This document shows, one piece after another, positions 17,941 to 29,549 of a stretch of 64,000 nucleotides of DNA (the first letter of the stretch is position 1; every line of letters starts with the position of its first letter). The translations under genes were made by a program, and so were the position numbers. The stretch is from an uncultured Flavobacteriales bacterium. GTDB lineage: Bacteria > Bacteroidota > Bacteroidia > Flavobacteriales_D > Sanyastnellaceae. The DNA lies in the NCBI GenBank assembly GCA_938085105.1, contig CALKGK010000035.1:1-64000 (forward strand), given 5' to 3'. Below the pieces are notes generated by a model. That model worked only from the letters and a program-made list of their open reading frames with translations, was not told where the DNA came from and searched no databases.

Positions 17941-17977
17941 GGGAAGAAGGTGCTTAGTTTTAAGTGACCTTCTTCCC
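17941..17977 (+). promoter_or_regulatory. Long RNA hairpin between tuf and tRNA-Trp
   Basis: GGGAAGAAGGT at 17941-17951 pairs perfectly with ACCTTCTTCCC at 17967-17977; inside it CTTA pairs with TAAG around GTTT. Only ATATTTA follows, without a proper U-tract, and tRNA-Trp begins seven bases later. This fits an RNA-processing or partial attenuation element better than a full terminator, since secE-nusG lie beyond. Confidence 0.65.
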
Positions 17978-17983
17978 ATATTT

Positions 17984-18056
17984 ACGGGTGTGGCTCAATT
18001 GGTAGAGTAGTGGTCTCCAAAACCATTGGTTGTAGGTTCGAGTCCTACCACCCGTG
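17984..18056 (+). tRNA. tRNA-Trp (anticodon CCA)
   Basis: Acceptor ACGGGTG pairs with CACCCGT; anticodon loop TCTCCAAAA with CCA; T-arm TAGGTTCGAGTCCTA; discriminator G as expected for Trp. 73 bases, CCA end not encoded. It lies 14 bases upstream of secE. Confidence 0.95.
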
Positions 18057-18070
18057 CTAAAGAAAAGATT

Positions 18071-18301
18071 ATGGCAAGTATTGCTAAATATGTTGAAGAA
18101 TCATACCAAGAGTTGGTGCACAAGGTGACTTGGCCAACTTGGGCAGAGATTCGTGAAAGTGCCATTTTAGTATTCATTGCGTCGCTCATTATCGCTGGTT
18201 TGGTTTGGCTCATGGACTATGTGTTCGGAGTTCAAAACGCAGATGCTGAAGGCGGATGGTGGAAGGGCGTAATCGGATTTATCTATCAAGCGCTAAACTA
18301 A
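18071..18301 (+). CDS. secE: Preprotein translocase subunit SecE
   Basis: A 76-residue single-span subunit that stabilises SecY. The amphipathic helix ends in VTWPTWAEIRES, the SecE signature, and one membrane helix (about 36-55, VFIASLIIAGLVWLMDYVF) follows. The ATG at 18071 is chosen; the open frame upstream (from 18026) overlaps tRNA-Trp and is not coding. nusG begins 14 bases after the stop. Confidence 0.95.
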   Translation: MASIAKYVEESYQELVHKVTWPTWAEIRESAILVFIASLIIAGLVWLMDYVFGVQNADAEGGWWKGVIGFIYQALN

Positions 18302-18315
18302 AGACGAGTTTCTCC

Positions 18316-18867
18316 ATGGCGGAATACGAAAAAAAATGGTACGTAGTGCGTGCCATCAGTGGTAAGGAAAAGAAAGTAAAGGAATACATTGAAAGTGAAA
18401 TCTCGGCCCTTGGTTTGCAAGATTTTGTTGGACAAGTGTTGATTCCTATGGAGAAAGTTTACCAAATCCGTAACGGAAAAAAGGTAAGCAAGGAACGTAG
18501 CTTCTTCCCAGGATATGTCCTGATTGAATTGGCTATGATCGGGGAAGTGCCTCACGTTATCAAAGGAATCAACAATGTGATTGGATTCCTTGGTGCTGAA
18601 AAAGGTGGAGATCCCGTTCCGTTGAGAATGAGTGAAGTAAACAGAATCCTCGGGAAAGTGGATGAGTTGGCTGAAACTGATGAAGAATTGAACATACCGT
18701 TCATCGTAGGAGAAACCATCAAAGTAATCGATGGTCCTTTTAACGGATTCAACGGTACGATTGAGGAAATAAACGAAGAAAAACGCAAGCTCAAAGTAAT
18801 GGTGAAAATCTTTGGAAGAAAGACACCAGTAGAGCTCGGATATCTTCAAGTAGAAAAAGAAAGTTAA
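18316..18867 (+). CDS. nusG: Transcription termination/antitermination factor NusG
   Basis: A 183-residue factor that binds the RNA polymerase clamp and links it to Rho or the ribosome. The NGN domain begins KKWYVVRAISGKEKKV and includes RSFFPGYVLIE; the KOW domain is near the C-terminus (VIDGPFNGFNGTIEEIN). Start 18316 is used; the longer frame from 18256 overlaps secE. It is the last gene before the structured leader of rplK. Confidence 0.96.
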   Translation: MAEYEKKWYVVRAISGKEKKVKEYIESEISALGLQDFVGQVLIPMEKVYQIRNGKKVSKERSFFPGYVLIELAMIGEVPHVIKGINNVIGFLGAEKGGDPVPLRMSEVNRILGKVDELAETDEELNIPFIVGETIKVIDGPFNGFNGTIEEINEEKRKLKVMVKIFGRKTPVELGYLQVEKES

Positions 18868-18881
18868 ATCACGGATTTACT

Positions 18882-18939
18882 AGATGCATACGTACTACGC
18901 CCGCAAGGGTTATAATAGCTTCCCCTGTACAAAACATCT
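18882..18939 (+). promoter_or_regulatory. Candidate structured leader of rplK-rplA (uL1 autoregulation?)
   Basis: In the 90-base nusG-rplK gap AGATG (18882-18886) can pair with CATCT (18935-18939), GTAC (18892-18895) with GTAC (18927-18930), and CCC (18900-18902) with GGG (18907-18909) around a GCAA tetraloop. In E. coli uL1 represses its operon through the L11 leader; a similar role here is inference from position and fold only. Confidence 0.35.
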
Positions 18940-18957
18940 AATTAATATAAATAGCCA

Positions 18958-19392
18958 ATGGCAAAAGAAGTAGCTGGACTAATCAAACTGCAAGTACGCG
19001 GTGGTGCGGCCAATCCTTCACCTCCAGTCGGACCGGCACTCGGTGCGAAGGGAGTCAATATCATGGAGTTCTGTAAGCAGTTTAATGCTAGAACCCAAGA
19101 TAGGGCAGGTAAAGTTCTCCCGGTTGTGATCACTGTTTTCAGTGATAAATCGTTTGACTTTGTCATCAAAACCCCACCTGCTGCAGTCCAGATTTTGGAA
19201 GCAGCAAAGTTGAAGAAGGGTTCGTCTGAATCGAACCGTACTAAAGTTGCTACAATCACTTGGGATCAAGTGAAAGCAATCGCAGAAGACAAGATGCCGG
19301 ATTTGAATTGCTTCACCGTGGATTCAGCAATGAATATGATTGCAGGAACCGCACGAAGCATGGGTGTCTTAATCGAAGGTGACCGTTCTTAA
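18958..19392 (+). CDS. rplK: Large ribosomal subunit protein uL11
   Basis: A 144-residue protein of the GTPase-associated centre. It shows [21 protein letters not shown] in the N-terminal domain (binds thiostrepton-type drugs with 23S rRNA) and the C-terminal rRNA-binding domain ending [12 protein letters not shown]. Immediately followed by rplA (20 bases). Confidence 0.97.
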   Translation: MAKEVAGLIKLQVRGGAANPSPPVGPALGAKGVNIMEFCKQFNARTQDRAGKVLPVVITVFSDKSFDFVIKTPPAAVQILEAAKLKKGSSESNRTKVATITWDQVKAIAEDKMPDLNCFTVDSAMNMIAGTARSMGVLIEGDRS

Positions 19393-19412
19393 GTCGGATA
19401 ATTATTTAAACA

Positions 19413-20108
19413 ATGGGAAGAATTACTAAAAAAAGAAAGACGGTGATGGAGAAGTATGACGAAACAAAGTCGTACGCTCTTACTGAAGCCGCTGAACTCG
19501 TTCGTGAATTAACGACGACCAAGTTCGATGCGTCTGTTGACATCGCAGTCCGCCTTGGAGTAGACCCCAGAAAATCTAACCAGATGGTTCGTGGCATCGT
19601 GTCACTTCCTCACGGAACAGGTAAAGACGTTCGCGTTTTGGTGCTTTGCACACCTGACAAAGAGGAAGAAGCGAAAGCTGCAGGAGCCGATCATGTTGGA
19701 TTGGATGAGTATCTGACGAAAATCAAGGGCGGATGGACCGATATTGATGTAATTATTACCACACCCAATGTTATGGGGAAAGTTGGTGCACTAGGACGCG
19801 TTTTGGGTCCTCGTGGATTGATGCCCAACCCGAAATCGGGAACAGTGACTATGGATGTGGCGAAAGCGGTAAGCGATGTGAAAGCAGGTAAAATCGACTT
19901 CAAAGTAGATAAGTATGGAATTATTCACGCTTCAGTTGGAAAAGCATCTTTTGATGCAGTAAAATTGAAAGAGAATGCTTCAGAATTGATTTCTACCTTG
20001 ATGAAATTGAAGCCTGCAGCTGCAAAAGGGACGTATATCAAAAGTATCTCTTTGAGTACTACGATGGGTCCTGGAGTTAGAGTTGAACCCAAATCAGTGA
20101 CTGCGTAA
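19413..20108 (+). CDS. rplA: Large ribosomal subunit protein uL1
   Basis: A 231-residue protein of the mobile L1 stalk involved in E-site tRNA release. Recognised from [31 protein letters not shown] and [14 protein letters not shown]. In many bacteria it represses its own operon by binding the mRNA leader. It lies 24 bases upstream of rplJ. Confidence 0.97.
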   Translation: MGRITKKRKTVMEKYDETKSYALTEAAELVRELTTTKFDASVDIAVRLGVDPRKSNQMVRGIVSLPHGTGKDVRVLVLCTPDKEEEAKAAGADHVGLDEYLTKIKGGWTDIDVIITTPNVMGKVGALGRVLGPRGLMPNPKSGTVTMDVAKAVSDVKAGKIDFKVDKYGIIHASVGKASFDAVKLKENASELISTLMKLKPAAAKGTYIKSISLSTTMGPGVRVEPKSVTA

Positions 20109-20132
20109 GCGCTGTTTAAAACCTGAGAACGT

Positions 20133-20663
20133 ATGACACGTGCAGAAAAAGAACAACAAATAGCGGAGATCTCTGAAGTACTTGCAAACCATGACGTAGT
20201 CTATCTTGCAGATACATCGGAACTCGACGCTGAAAAGACAAGCTTACTGAGACGGGAATGCTTTAAAAATGATATCTCTGTTAAAGTTGTGAAGAACACC
20301 TTGTTACGCATCGCCATCGAGCGAATGGAGGACAAGAATTTCGGACCGCTTACAGAAACTTTGTCTGGACAAACTTCAATGATGACTGCATCAACGGGGA
20401 ATGTACCTGCAAAGCTTATCAAGGGCTTCAGAAAGAAGTTCAAAAGCGAAAGACCTATTCTCAAAGCGGCTTATGTCGAAGAAGCTTGCTTCATCGGAAA
20501 CGACCAACTCGAGGCGTTAGCCAACATTAAGAGCAAAGAAGAAGTACTTGGCGAGGTTATTGGATTACTCCAATCTCCAGCGAAGAACGTTATCTCTGCG
20601 CTTAAGTCTGGAGGAAACACCATCGCAGGTTTGGTAAAAACGCTCCAAGAGCGTGAAGCATAA
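20133..20663 (+). CDS. rplJ: Large ribosomal subunit protein uL10
   Basis: A 176-residue stalk-base protein that anchors bL12 dimers. The N-terminal rRNA-binding domain begins MTRAEKEQQIAEISEVLAN; the helical C-terminal tail (VISALKSGGNTIAGLVKTL) is the bL12 attachment site. The gap to rplA is only 24 bases, so a classical L10 leader, if any, would have to lie within rplA. Confidence 0.96.
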   Translation: MTRAEKEQQIAEISEVLANHDVVYLADTSELDAEKTSLLRRECFKNDISVKVVKNTLLRIAIERMEDKNFGPLTETLSGQTSMMTASTGNVPAKLIKGFRKKFKSERPILKAAYVEEACFIGNDQLEALANIKSKEEVLGEVIGLLQSPAKNVISALKSGGNTIAGLVKTLQEREA

Positions 20664-20705
20664 TAAGTAAATTAATTTTTTAGAATCTAAATAAAACTTC
20701 ATAAA

Positions 20706-21086
20706 ATGGCGGATTTGAAAGCTATGGCTGAAGAGCTTGTAAACCTTACAGTAAAAGACGTAAACGAGCTCGCAGAGATCCTCAAAAACGATTACGGAAT
20801 TGAACCAGCTGCTGCTGCAGCAGTGGTTGCGGCACCAGGTGCTGGAGGCGGTGACGCTGACGGTGGTGATGCTCAAACCGAGTTTGACGTAATCCTTAAA
20901 GCAGCTGGTGGTGCGAAACTAGCAGTTGTGAAATTGGTTAAAGAATTGACCGGTTTGGGACTCAAAGAAGCAAAAGAGATCGTAGATAGCGCTCCAGCGC
21001 CAATCAAGGAAGGTGTACCTAAAGATGAGGCTGACTCATTGAAAGCACAACTTGAAGAAGCAGGAGCAGAAGTTGAGGTTAAGTAA
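20706..21086 (+). CDS. rplL: Large ribosomal subunit protein bL12 (L7/L12)
   Basis: A 126-residue acidic stalk protein. N-terminal dimerisation helices (1-35), an alanine/glycine-rich hinge (about 37-58, [20 protein letters not shown]) and the C-terminal factor-binding domain with [15 protein letters not shown]. Followed by a strong hairpin before rpoB. Confidence 0.97.
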   Translation: MADLKAMAEELVNLTVKDVNELAEILKNDYGIEPAAAAAVVAAPGAGGGDADGGDAQTEFDVILKAAGGAKLAVVKLVKELTGLGLKEAKEIVDSAPAPIKEGVPKDEADSLKAQLEEAGAEVEVK

Positions 21087-21108
21087 TCCCTCACATATCT
21101 GACTTTCA

Positions 21109-21148
21109 AGGTTTAGGTCGGGCCGCAGGTCAAGACCTAAACCTTTTT
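21109..21148 (+). promoter_or_regulatory. Attenuator-like hairpin between rplL and rpoB
   Basis: AGGTTTAGGTC at 21109-21119 pairs perfectly with GACCTAAACCT at 21134-21144 (11 bp), 14-base loop, followed by TTTT to 21148. It has the form of an intrinsic terminator, but rpoB and rpoC follow 60 bases later with no consensus promoter visible between, so partial termination is the likely function, comparable to the known rplL-rpoB attenuator of E. coli. Confidence 0.7.
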
Positions 21149-21207
21149 GTATCTTTATTTACCTGCACACCTCTTAGTTTGTTGTACACTTGACCCGTGA
21201 TTTTCCT

Positions 21208-24200
21208 ATGGCTTCGGTAACAGATGTAAAAAAGGCAGAACGAATTAATTTCGCATCTACCAAAAATCAATACGACTACCCTGACTTCCTTGAAGTGCAG
21301 TTGAAGTCGTTTCAAGAGTTTTTTCAACTCGAGACAAATCCTGAAGACCGTCAAGATGAAGGTCTTTATAAAGTATTCAGCGAGAACTTTCCAATTACGG
21401 ACACCCGTAATCAGTTCGTTCTCGAATTTCTGGACTACTTCATCGATCCACCTAGGTATTCGATTGAAGAGTGCTTGGAAAGAGGTCTGACATACAGCGT
21501 TCCGCTCAAGGCGAAACTGAAGCTGTACTGTACGGATCCTGAACACGAGGATTTTGAAACAATTGTACAAGATGTATACCTCGGTACCATCCCGTACATG
21601 ACCCCACGCGGTTCTTTCGCCATCAATGGTGCGGAAAGAGTTATCGTTAACCAACTTCACAGAAGTCCTGGTGTGTTCTTCGGCCAAAGCCGTCACGCAA
21701 ACGGTACAAAACTCTACTCAGCTAGAATCATTCCTTTTAAAGGATCTTGGATCGAATTTGCTACTGACATCAATAGTGTCATGTATGCTTATATCGACAG
21801 AAAAAAGAAATTGCCAGTAACCACGCTCCTTAGAGCGATCGGTTTCGAGAGCGATAAAGATATTCTCGGGATTTTTGACCTCGCTGATGAAGTGAAGGTC
21901 TCTAAAACCGGTTTGAAGAAAACCATCGGTCGCCGTCTTGCTGCCCGTGTTCTAAAAACATGGATTGAAGATTTCGTAGATGAAGATACCGGTGAGGTGG
22001 TTTCTATCGAACGAAATGAAGTGATGATCGATCGTGAGACCATCATCGAAAAAGAACACGTAGAACTCATCTTGGAGTCAGGTGCAAAAACGATTATCCT
22101 CCACAAAGAGGACATCAACGCGGCTGATTACACGATTATCTATAATACGCTTCAAAAAGATACTTCTAACTCCGAAAAAGAGGCAGTAGAGCACATCTAT
22201 CGTCAATTGAGAAACGCCGAGCCGCCAGATATGGAGACCGCGCGTGGAGTGATTGATAAACTCTTCTTCTCTGAGCAACGTTATGACCTCGGTGAAGTAG
22301 GACGTTTCAGAATCAATAGAAAACTTGGTCACGATGTGGCCATGGATCAACGTACTTTGACACGTGAGGATATGATTCTCATCATCAAATACTTGATCGA
22401 CTTGGTGAATTCAAACGCTGATGTGGATGATATTGACCACCTTTCAAATCGTCGTGTACGTACGGTAGGTGAGCAACTTCACAATCAATTCGGTGTTGGT
22501 CTTGCTCGTATGGCAAGAACCATCCGTGAGCGTATGAACGTTCGAGATAACGAGGTATTTACTCCAACGGATTTGATCAACGCGAAAACCCTTTCGTCAG
22601 TGATCAACTCCTTCTTTGGTACCAACCAACTATCTCAATTCATGGATCAAACCAACCCGCTTTCGGAGGTGACCCACAAACGACGTGTCTCGGCACTCGG
22701 ACCCGGTGGTCTTTCTCGTGAGCGTGCAGGTTTTGAGGTACGTGATGTTCACTACACCCACTACGGTCGTTTGTGTACAATCGAAACTCCTGAAGGACCA
22801 AACATTGGTTTGATTTCATCACTCTGTGTATTTGCGAAGGTAAACCGCCTTGGATTCATTGAAACACCTTACCGTAAAGTAACGGATGGACAAGCTCAAT
22901 TGGGTGAGGAGTCAGTGACCTTCATGAGTGCTGAAGAAGAAGATGCGAGCATGATCGCTCAGGCCAACGCTCAAATCGATGATAAAGGAAACTTCATTAC
23001 AGAAACTGTGAAGGCCCGTTTGGAAGGTGACTTCCCAGTGGTTGCGCCAGGACAGGTTTCGTACATGGATGTTGCTCCTAACCAAATTGCCTCGATCGCT
23101 GCATCGTCCATTCCATTCTTGGAGCATGATGATGCGAACCGTGCATTGATGGGATCAAACATGATGCGTCAAGCTGTTCCTTTGATGGTGCCGAACTCAC
23201 CAGTAGTGGGTACAGGATTGGAAGGCCGTATTGCTAAAGATTCTCGTGTTCTTTTGACAGCAGAAGGAGACGGTGTTATTGATTATGTAGACGCTCGTGA
23301 AATCCACATCAAGTACAATCGCGATGAGAACGATGAGTTGGTAAGCTTCAATAGCGGTATTAAAGTATACAACATCACTAAATTCGCTCGTACGAACCAA
23401 GGTACTTGCATCAACCTGAAGCCAATTGTGACGGCAGGTATGCGTGTAACTAAAGGAGATGTACTTGTAGAAGGATACGGAACACAAAAAGGAGAACTTG
23501 CTTTGGGTCAAAACCTTAAAGTGGCGTTCATGCCTTGGAAAGGATACAACTTTGAGGATGCGATCGTGATTTCTGAGCGTGTAGTGCGCGAAGACATCTT
23601 TACTTCGATCCACGTGAATGAATACGTACTTGAAGTAAGAGATACGAAACGTGGACAAGAAGAGTTGACCGCTGATATTCCTAACGTAAGTGAAGAAGCT
23701 ACCAAAGACCTCGACGAAAACGGTTTGATCCGTGTTGGAGCTGAGGTAACTGAAGGTGATATCCTTATCGGTAAGATCACTCCGAAAGGGGAAACCGATC
23801 CAAGCCCGGAAGAAAAACTACTTCGTGCAATCTTTGGTGACAAAGCAGGCGATGTGAAAGATGCTTCTTTGAAAGTATCTCCTTCTTCTCGAGGAACAGT
23901 GATTGATAAGAAACTCTTCTCTCGTGCAATTAAAGACCGTAAGTCAAAAGCTTCAGACAAAGCCCTCATCGAAGCGATCGATAAGGAGTTTGACAAAGAA
24001 GCTGGAGATTTGAAGAAAATCTTGATCGAGAAATTGATGAAGCTTGTTGGTGGGAAAACTTCGCAAGGAGTATTCAACTACTACAAGGAGGTTCAAATCA
24101 AGAAAGGTGTGAAGTTTACCCAAAAGGCACTTCAATCACTTGATTTCAGCATCATCAACTCTGAAGGATGGACGAGAGACGAAGACCAAAATGCTTTGGT

Positions 24201-25029
24201 GAAACGTGTCGTTCATAACTACAACTTGAAGTACAACGATATCCTCGGGGTATACAAGCGTAAGAAATTCCAAATTACCGTTGGAGATGAACTTCCTGCA
24301 GGAATCATCAAATTGGCTAAAGTTTACATCGCTCAGAAACGTAAGTTGAAAGTGGGTGATAAGATGGCTGGTCGTCACGGAAACAAAGGTATCGTTGCGA
24401 AGATTGTTCGTGATGAAGACATGCCTTACTTGGAAGATGGAACTACTGTTGATATCGTGTTGAACCCACTTGGGGTACCATCACGGATGAACTTGGGTCA
24501 GATTTATGAAACGGTTCTTGGATGGGCCGGGGTGAATCTGGATAAGAAGTTTGCAACACCAATTTTTGATGGTGCGAGCATCGACCAAATCAACCAGTAT
24601 ACAACAGAAGCGAATGTTCCTGAATACGGAGTAACTTACTTGTATGATGGTGGCACAGGAGAGCGCTTCGATCAACCAGCAACTGTTGGTGTGATCTACA
24701 TGCTCAAATTGAGTCACATGGTCGATGACAAGATGCACGCTCGTTCAATCGGACCATACTCACTCATTACGCAACAGCCGCTCGGTGGTAAAGCCCAGTT
24801 CGGTGGTCAGCGTTTTGGAGAGATGGAGGTTTGGGCACTCGAGGCATACGGTGCATCGAACATCCTTCAAGAAATTCTCACTGTTAAGTCGGATGACGTT
24901 ATTGGTAGAGCGAAAGCTTATGAGGCCATCGTTAAAGGAGAAAATATGCCTACACCGGGTATTCCAGAATCCTTTAATGTATTGATGCACGAGTTGAAAG
25001 GACTCGGTTTGAGCATCTCCCTCGATTAA
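21208..25029 (+). CDS. rpoB: RNA polymerase subunit beta
   Basis: A 1273-residue core RNA polymerase subunit. The rifampicin pocket reads [19 protein letters not shown] followed by [11 protein letters not shown], with the usual D, H and S residues, so a drug-sensitive type is inferred. Also visible are [17 protein letters not shown], the GHKLKVGDK-like [14 protein letters not shown] segment and the C-terminal [25 protein letters not shown] clamp region. ATG at 21208 is preferred to the upstream TTG at 21190 because [15 protein letters not shown] fits the family. It lies 41 bases upstream of rpoC. Confidence 0.98.
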   Translation: MASVTDVKKAERINFASTKNQYDYPDFLEVQLKSFQEFFQLETNPEDRQDEGLYKVFSENFPITDTRNQFVLEFLDYFIDPPRYSIEECLERGLTYSVPLKAKLKLYCTDPEHEDFETIVQDVYLGTIPYMTPRGSFAINGAERVIVNQLHRSPGVFFGQSRHANGTKLYSARIIPFKGSWIEFATDINSVMYAYIDRKKKLPVTTLLRAIGFESDKDILGIFDLADEVKVSKTGLKKTIGRRLAARVLKTWIEDFVDEDTGEVVSIERNEVMIDRETIIEKEHVELILESGAKTIILHKEDINAADYTIIYNTLQKDTSNSEKEAVEHIYRQLRNAEPPDMETARGVIDKLFFSEQRYDLGEVGRFRINRKLGHDVAMDQRTLTREDMILIIKYLIDLVNSNADVDDIDHLSNRRVRTVGEQLHNQFGVGLARMARTIRERMNVRDNEVFTPTDLINAKTLSSVINSFFGTNQLSQFMDQTNPLSEVTHKRRVSALGPGGLSRERAGFEVRDVHYTHYGRLCTIETPEGPNIGLISSLCVFAKVNRLGFIETPYRKVTDGQAQLGEESVTFMSAEEEDASMIAQANAQIDDKGNFITETVKARLEGDFPVVAPGQVSYMDVAPNQIASIAASSIPFLEHDDANRALMGSNMMRQAVPLMVPNSPVVGTGLEGRIAKDSRVLLTAEGDGVIDYVDAREIHIKYNRDENDELVSFNSGIKVYNITKFARTNQGTCINLKPIVTAGMRVTKGDVLVEGYGTQKGELALGQNLKVAFMPWKGYNFEDAIVISERVVREDIFTSIHVNEYVLEVRDTKRGQEELTADIPNVSEEATKDLDENGLIRVGAEVTEGDILIGKITPKGETDPSPEEKLLRAIFGDKAGDVKDASLKVSPSSRGTVIDKKLFSRAIKDRKSKASDKALIEAIDKEFDKEAGDLKKILIEKLMKLVGGKTSQGVFNYYKEVQIKKGVKFTQKALQSLDFSIINSEGWTRDEDQNALVKRVVHNYNLKYNDILGVYKRKKFQITVGDELPAGIIKLAKVYIAQKRKLKVGDKMAGRHGNKGIVAKIVRDEDMPYLEDGTTVDIVLNPLGVPSRMNLGQIYETVLGWAGVNLDKKFATPIFDGASIDQINQYTTEANVPEYGVTYLYDGGTGERFDQPATVGVIYMLKLSHMVDDKMHARSIGPYSLITQQPLGGKAQFGGQRFGEMEVWALEAYGASNILQEILTVKSDDVIGRAKAYEAIVKGENMPTPGIPESFNVLMHELKGLGLSISLD

Positions 25030-25070
25030 GTTATTCGATACCGTTAATTAAAAAAGAAATATTGCGCAAT

Positions 25071-28000
25071 ATGGCTCAGAAACGCAATCAGAAATACAGA
25101 AGTGATTTTAATAAAATCACCATCTCTTTGGCTTCTCCGGAATCAATTCTAGAGAGTTCACATGGAGAGGTCTTGAAACCAGAGACCATCAATTACAGAA
25201 CGTACAAGCCCGAACGTGACGGTTTGTTCTGTGAGCGAATTTTCGGTCCTGTAAAAGACTACGAATGCCACTGTGGTAAATACAAAAGAATCCGTTACAA
25301 AGGGATTGTTTGTGACCGTTGTGGTGTTGAGGTAACAGAGAAAAAGGTACGTCGTGAGCGTATGGGACACATCCAGTTGGTTGTTCCCGTTGCACACATC
25401 TGGTACTTCAAATCCTTGCCAAATAAAATCGGTTACTTGCTAGGACTTCCTACCAAGAAACTGGATCAAATCATCTATTATGAGCGCTACGTGGTTATCA
25501 ATCCGGGTGGAGCAGTAAACAAAGAAGGCGAGCCTTTGGAGGTAATGGATTATTTGACGGAAGAAGAGTACCTCGATATCTTGGATACCCTTCCGAAGGA
25601 AAACCAGTACTTGGACGATAAAGATCCAAATAAGTTCTCTGCGAAAATGGGAGCGGACGCTTTGCACGATTTGTTGCAAAACTTGGATTTGGCAGGTTTG
25701 TCATACAGCCTTCGTCATCAAGCCAACACCGAAACTTCTCAGCAACGTAAGAACGAGGCTTTGAAGCGTCTTCAAGTGGTGGAGGCTTTGCGTGATGCAA
25801 ATGACCGTATCAACAACAACCCTGAATGGATGATCATTAAAGTGGTTCCAGTAATTCCACCAGAATTGCGTCCTTTGGTACCATTGGATGGTGGGCGTTT
25901 TGCCACTTCCGATTTGAACGACCTATATCGTCGTGTTATCATTCGTAACAACCGTTTGAAAAGATTGATCGAGATCAAGGCACCTGAGGTGATCTTGCGG
26001 AACGAGAAAAGAATGCTCCAAGAAGCAGTTGATTCTTTGTTCGATAACTCGAGAAAGTCAAGTGCTGTGAAGACAGAGTCGAACCGTCCGTTGAAGTCAC
26101 TTTCTGACTCTTTGAAAGGTAAGCAAGGTCGTTTCCGTCAAAACCTTCTCGGTAAGCGTGTGGATTATTCAGCACGTTCGGTAATCGTTGTTGGTCCAGA
26201 TTTGAAACTCCACGAATGTGGTTTGCCAAAGAACATGGCCGCAGAGCTTTACAAACCGTTCATCATTCGTAAGATGATTGAGCGTGGTATTGTAAAAACA
26301 GTGAAGTCAGCGAAGAAAATTGTAGACCGCAAAGAGCCTGTGGTTTGGGATATATTGGAAAACGTATTGAAGAGTCACCCAGTGCTCCTCAACCGTGCAC
26401 CAACGCTTCACCGTCTTGGTATTCAAGCTTTCCAACCAAAGCTGATTGAAGGAAAAGCGATTCAGTTGCACCCACTCGCATGTACGGCATTCAACGCCGA
26501 TTTCGATGGGGATCAAATGGCGGTTCACTTACCACTAGGTAGTGCCGCAATTTTGGAAGCACAATTGTTGATGCTTGCTTCACACAACATCCTTAACCCT
26601 GCAAATGGTGCCCCGATTACGGTACCATCTCAGGATATGGTACTCGGTCTTTACTACATTACAAAAGGTAAAGTAGGAACAAAGGAAGAGCCGGTTAAAG
26701 GAGAAGGAAAAACATACTATTCACCAGAAGAGGTGAAAATTGCATACAACGAAGGTCGCCTAGCACTTCACGCGCACATTAAAGTGAGATGGGAAGATGC
26801 AGCGGGCAACAGTTCAATGGTTGAAACCACTACAGGACGAGTACTCTTTAATGAGCTTGTTCCAAAAGAGGCAGGATATATTGATAAGTTGTTGACCAAG
26901 AAAGCACTTCGTGATATCATTGGTGAAATCTTGAAAGTAGTTGGTGTACCCAGAACAGTTCAGTTCTTGGATGACATCAAAACGCTTGGATATACCATGG
27001 CATTTAAAGGTGGTCTTTCATTCAACTTGAATGACGTTATCATCCCGCCAGAGAAAGAGAAGTTGGTTGGTGAAGCTGCTGGTAAAGTAGCTGAAGTAAT
27101 GGGGAACTACAACATGGGGCTCATTACCAACAACGAGCGCTACAACCAGATCATTGATATTTGGACGCACACCAATTCTCGTTTGACGAACATCTTGATG
27201 GACCGTCTAGAAACAGATCGTCAAGGCTTCAACTCGATTTACATGATGTACCACTCAGGTGCACGTGGATCGAAAGAGCAGATTCGTCAGCTTTCAGGTA
27301 TGCGTGGATTGATGGCCAAGCCTCAGAAATCTTCGGCTACTGGTGGACAAGACATTATCGAAAACCCAATTCTTTCGAACTTTAAAGAGGGGCTTTCGAT
27401 TCTTGAGTACTTCATTTCAACCCACGGTGCCCGTAAAGGTCTTGCGGATACCGCCTTGAAAACGGCTGATGCGGGTTACTTGACCCGTCGTTTGGTAGAT
27501 GTTGCACAAGATGTCATTATTCAAGAAGTGGATTGCGGTACCTTGAGAGGTATTGTGGCTTCTGCTTTGAAGAAGAGCGATGAAGTAGTAGAAAGCTTGT
27601 TCGATCGTATACTCGGTCGTGTAAGTGTTCACGATGTAGTGAATCCTGAAAATGGAGAAATGATCGTTGAAGCAGGTGAGGAGATCCGAGAAGATCAAGC
27701 GGCTGCAATCGAGGCACATAAGATTGAAGAAGTAGAAATTCGTTCGGTATTGACTTGCGAGTCGAAACGAGGAGTTTGTGCGAAATGCTATGGTCGTTCA
27801 CTTCCAAGTGGAAGAATGGTTCAAGCCGGTGAGGCTGTAGGTGTAATTGCCGCACAATCCATTGGTGAGCCAGGAACACAGTTGACACTCCGGACCTTCC
27901 ACGTTGGGGGTACTGCGGCAAACATCGCCGATGAGAACAACATGGTAGCAAAACAAGACGGTGTTCTTGAAATTGAAGACCTTCGTGTTGTAGATCGTGT

Positions 28001-29378
28001 GCTTGACGACGGTACTCTGCAAGCAATTGTTGTTTCGCGTTCAGCTGAAATGAAAGTTGTTGAGCCAGGTTCAGGAATCGTTTTGAACAGCAACATCTTG
28101 CCTTACGGTTCATTGTTGATGGCGAAAAACGGGAAGAAGATCAAGAAGGGCGATATTATCTGTACTTGGGATCCCTACAACTCGGTAATCATCAATGAGA
28201 TTGAAGGTATTGTTAAATTTGAGCACGTTGAAGAAGGGGTAACCTTTAGAGAAGAGCTCGATGAACAAACTGGATTCCGTGAGATGGTGATCACTGAGAC
28301 CAAAGACAAAAAGAAAAACCCAGCAATCAATATCGTTGATGGCAAAGGGGAATTGATCAGAACATATTCTGTACCTGTTGGATCTCACATTGCTGTGAAG
28401 GAAGGAGATACACTTGGTTCTGGTGCGATTATCGCTAAAATTCCACGTCTTGCTGGTAAGTCTGGTGATATTACCGGGGGTCTTCCTCGAGTTACTGAGC
28501 TTTTCGAAGCACGTAACCCGTCTAACCCAGCGGTAGTTTCTGAGATCGATGGTATCGTGAGCTACGGAAAAATTAAGCGTGGTAACCGTGAGATCATTGT
28601 TGAATCAAAAACCGGTGAGAAAAAGAAATACCTCATTCCATTGTCGAAACACATCCTTGTACAAGAGAATGACTTTGTGAAGGCCGGTATGTCGCTTTCT
28701 GATGGTGCTGTTACTCCAGCAGATATCCTCGCTATTGAAGGTCCAACCGCAGTACAAGAGTACTTGGTGAATGAAATTCAAGAGGTATACCGTTTGCAAG
28801 GGGTGAAGATCAACGATAAGCACTTCGAGGTTATCGTTCGTCAGATGATGAAGAAAGTAATCATCGAAGATCCAGGCGATACACGTTTCCTCGAGAAGCA
28901 AAGTGTTGAGAAGATCGACTTCATGGAAGAGAACGATGCCGTTTTCGGAACTGTTGTTGTAACCGCTCAAGGCGATTCTGAGAACCTCAAGGAGGGGATG
29001 ATCATTTCAGCCCGTAAATTGAGAGATGAGAACTCCATGCTGCGTCGTAAAGACATGGCTTTGGTAGAAGCACGTGAAGCAATTCCTGCTACTTCTCGTC
29101 CATTGCTCCAAGGGATCACGAGAGCTTCTTTGCAGACCAAGTCATTCATCTCTGCGGCTTCCTTCCAGGAAACGACGAAGGTGTTGAACGAGGCGGCCGT
29201 AAGCGGTAAAGAAGATCACTTGCTCGGTTTGAAAGAAAACGTAATCGTTGGTCACCTTATCCCAGCCGGTTCAGGTATGAGAAGATTCCAAAATGTGGTT
29301 GTTGGTTCTCAAGCTGAGTACGACAAACTCACAGGTGGAAAAACTGAAAAAGAAGCAGCAGAAGAGGCGAATAGCTAA
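25071..29378 (+). CDS. rpoC: RNA polymerase subunit beta'
   Basis: A 1435-residue catalytic subunit. The N-terminal zinc-binding set is CHCGKY...CDRCGVEV (about 63-85), the active-site magnesium loop is NADFDGDQM (about 470), and the second zinc site lies in [16 protein letters not shown]. The trigger loop region [12 protein letters not shown] and the bridge helix [16 protein letters not shown] precede it. ATG at 25071 is chosen; the frame extends only three codons further to a TTG. A strong terminator closes the operon. Confidence 0.98.
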   Translation: MAQKRNQKYRSDFNKITISLASPESILESSHGEVLKPETINYRTYKPERDGLFCERIFGPVKDYECHCGKYKRIRYKGIVCDRCGVEVTEKKVRRERMGHIQLVVPVAHIWYFKSLPNKIGYLLGLPTKKLDQIIYYERYVVINPGGAVNKEGEPLEVMDYLTEEEYLDILDTLPKENQYLDDKDPNKFSAKMGADALHDLLQNLDLAGLSYSLRHQANTETSQQRKNEALKRLQVVEALRDANDRINNNPEWMIIKVVPVIPPELRPLVPLDGGRFATSDLNDLYRRVIIRNNRLKRLIEIKAPEVILRNEKRMLQEAVDSLFDNSRKSSAVKTESNRPLKSLSDSLKGKQGRFRQNLLGKRVDYSARSVIVVGPDLKLHECGLPKNMAAELYKPFIIRKMIERGIVKTVKSAKKIVDRKEPVVWDILENVLKSHPVLLNRAPTLHRLGIQAFQPKLIEGKAIQLHPLACTAFNADFDGDQMAVHLPLGSAAILEAQLLMLASHNILNPANGAPITVPSQDMVLGLYYITKGKVGTKEEPVKGEGKTYYSPEEVKIAYNEGRLALHAHIKVRWEDAAGNSSMVETTTGRVLFNELVPKEAGYIDKLLTKKALRDIIGEILKVVGVPRTVQFLDDIKTLGYTMAFKGGLSFNLNDVIIPPEKEKLVGEAAGKVAEVMGNYNMGLITNNERYNQIIDIWTHTNSRLTNILMDRLETDRQGFNSIYMMYHSGARGSKEQIRQLSGMRGLMAKPQKSSATGGQDIIENPILSNFKEGLSILEYFISTHGARKGLADTALKTADAGYLTRRLVDVAQDVIIQEVDCGTLRGIVASALKKSDEVVESLFDRILGRVSVHDVVNPENGEMIVEAGEEIREDQAAAIEAHKIEEVEIRSVLTCESKRGVCAKCYGRSLPSGRMVQAGEAVGVIAAQSIGEPGTQLTLRTFHVGGTAANIADENNMVAKQDGVLEIEDLRVVDRVLDDGTLQAIVVSRSAEMKVVEPGSGIVLNSNILPYGSLLMAKNGKKIKKGDIICTWDPYNSVIINEIEGIVKFEHVEEGVTFREELDEQTGFREMVITETKDKKKNPAINIVDGKGELIRTYSVPVGSHIAVKEGDTLGSGAIIAKIPRLAGKSGDITGGLPRVTELFEARNPSNPAVVSEIDGIVSYGKIKRGNREIIVESKTGEKKKYLIPLSKHILVQENDFVKAGMSLSDGAVTPADILAIEGPTAVQEYLVNEIQEVYRLQGVKINDKHFEVIVRQMMKKVIIEDPGDTRFLEKQSVEKIDFMEENDAVFGTVVVTAQGDSENLKEGMIISARKLRDENSMLRRKDMALVEAREAIPATSRPLLQGITRASLQTKSFISAASFQETTKVLNEAAVSGKEDHLLGLKENVIVGHLIPAGSGMRRFQNVVVGSQAEYDKLTGGKTEKEAAEEANS

Positions 29379-29396
29379 ACTGCTAAATATATATTC

Positions 29397-29429
29397 AAAA
29401 GCCTCAAGCATCCCGCTTGGGGCTTTTTT
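29397..29429 (+). terminator. Terminator of the rplKAJL-rpoBC operon
   Basis: GCCTCAAGC at 29401-29409 pairs with GCTTGGGGC at 29415-29423 (one G-U), flanked by AAAA upstream and six T downstream. 22 bases after the rpoC stop. Confidence 0.88.
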
Positions 29430-29497
29430 GTGCCCGAAACTTTGATGATGCATGCCAGCGAGGTAGATTGAATTGTGGAAAGGGGAAAACTGTGCAC

Positions 29498-29532
29498 AAA
29501 AAAAACGTCCAAGATCATCTTGAACGTTTTTT
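29498..29532 (-). terminator. Terminator of the minus-strand conserved unknown gene
   Basis: On the minus strand AACGTTCAAGAT pairs with ATCTTGGACGTT (one mismatch), followed by eight T. The A-run on the other side could make it work in both directions. Confidence 0.75.
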
Positions 29533-29549
29533 ACATCGTCTTTGTTGTT

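Noticed and set aside
18026-18070. Longer secE start overlapping tRNA-Trp
   Set aside because: The extra residues are encoded by the 3' half of the tRNA; ATG at 18071 gives the normal SecE N-terminus.
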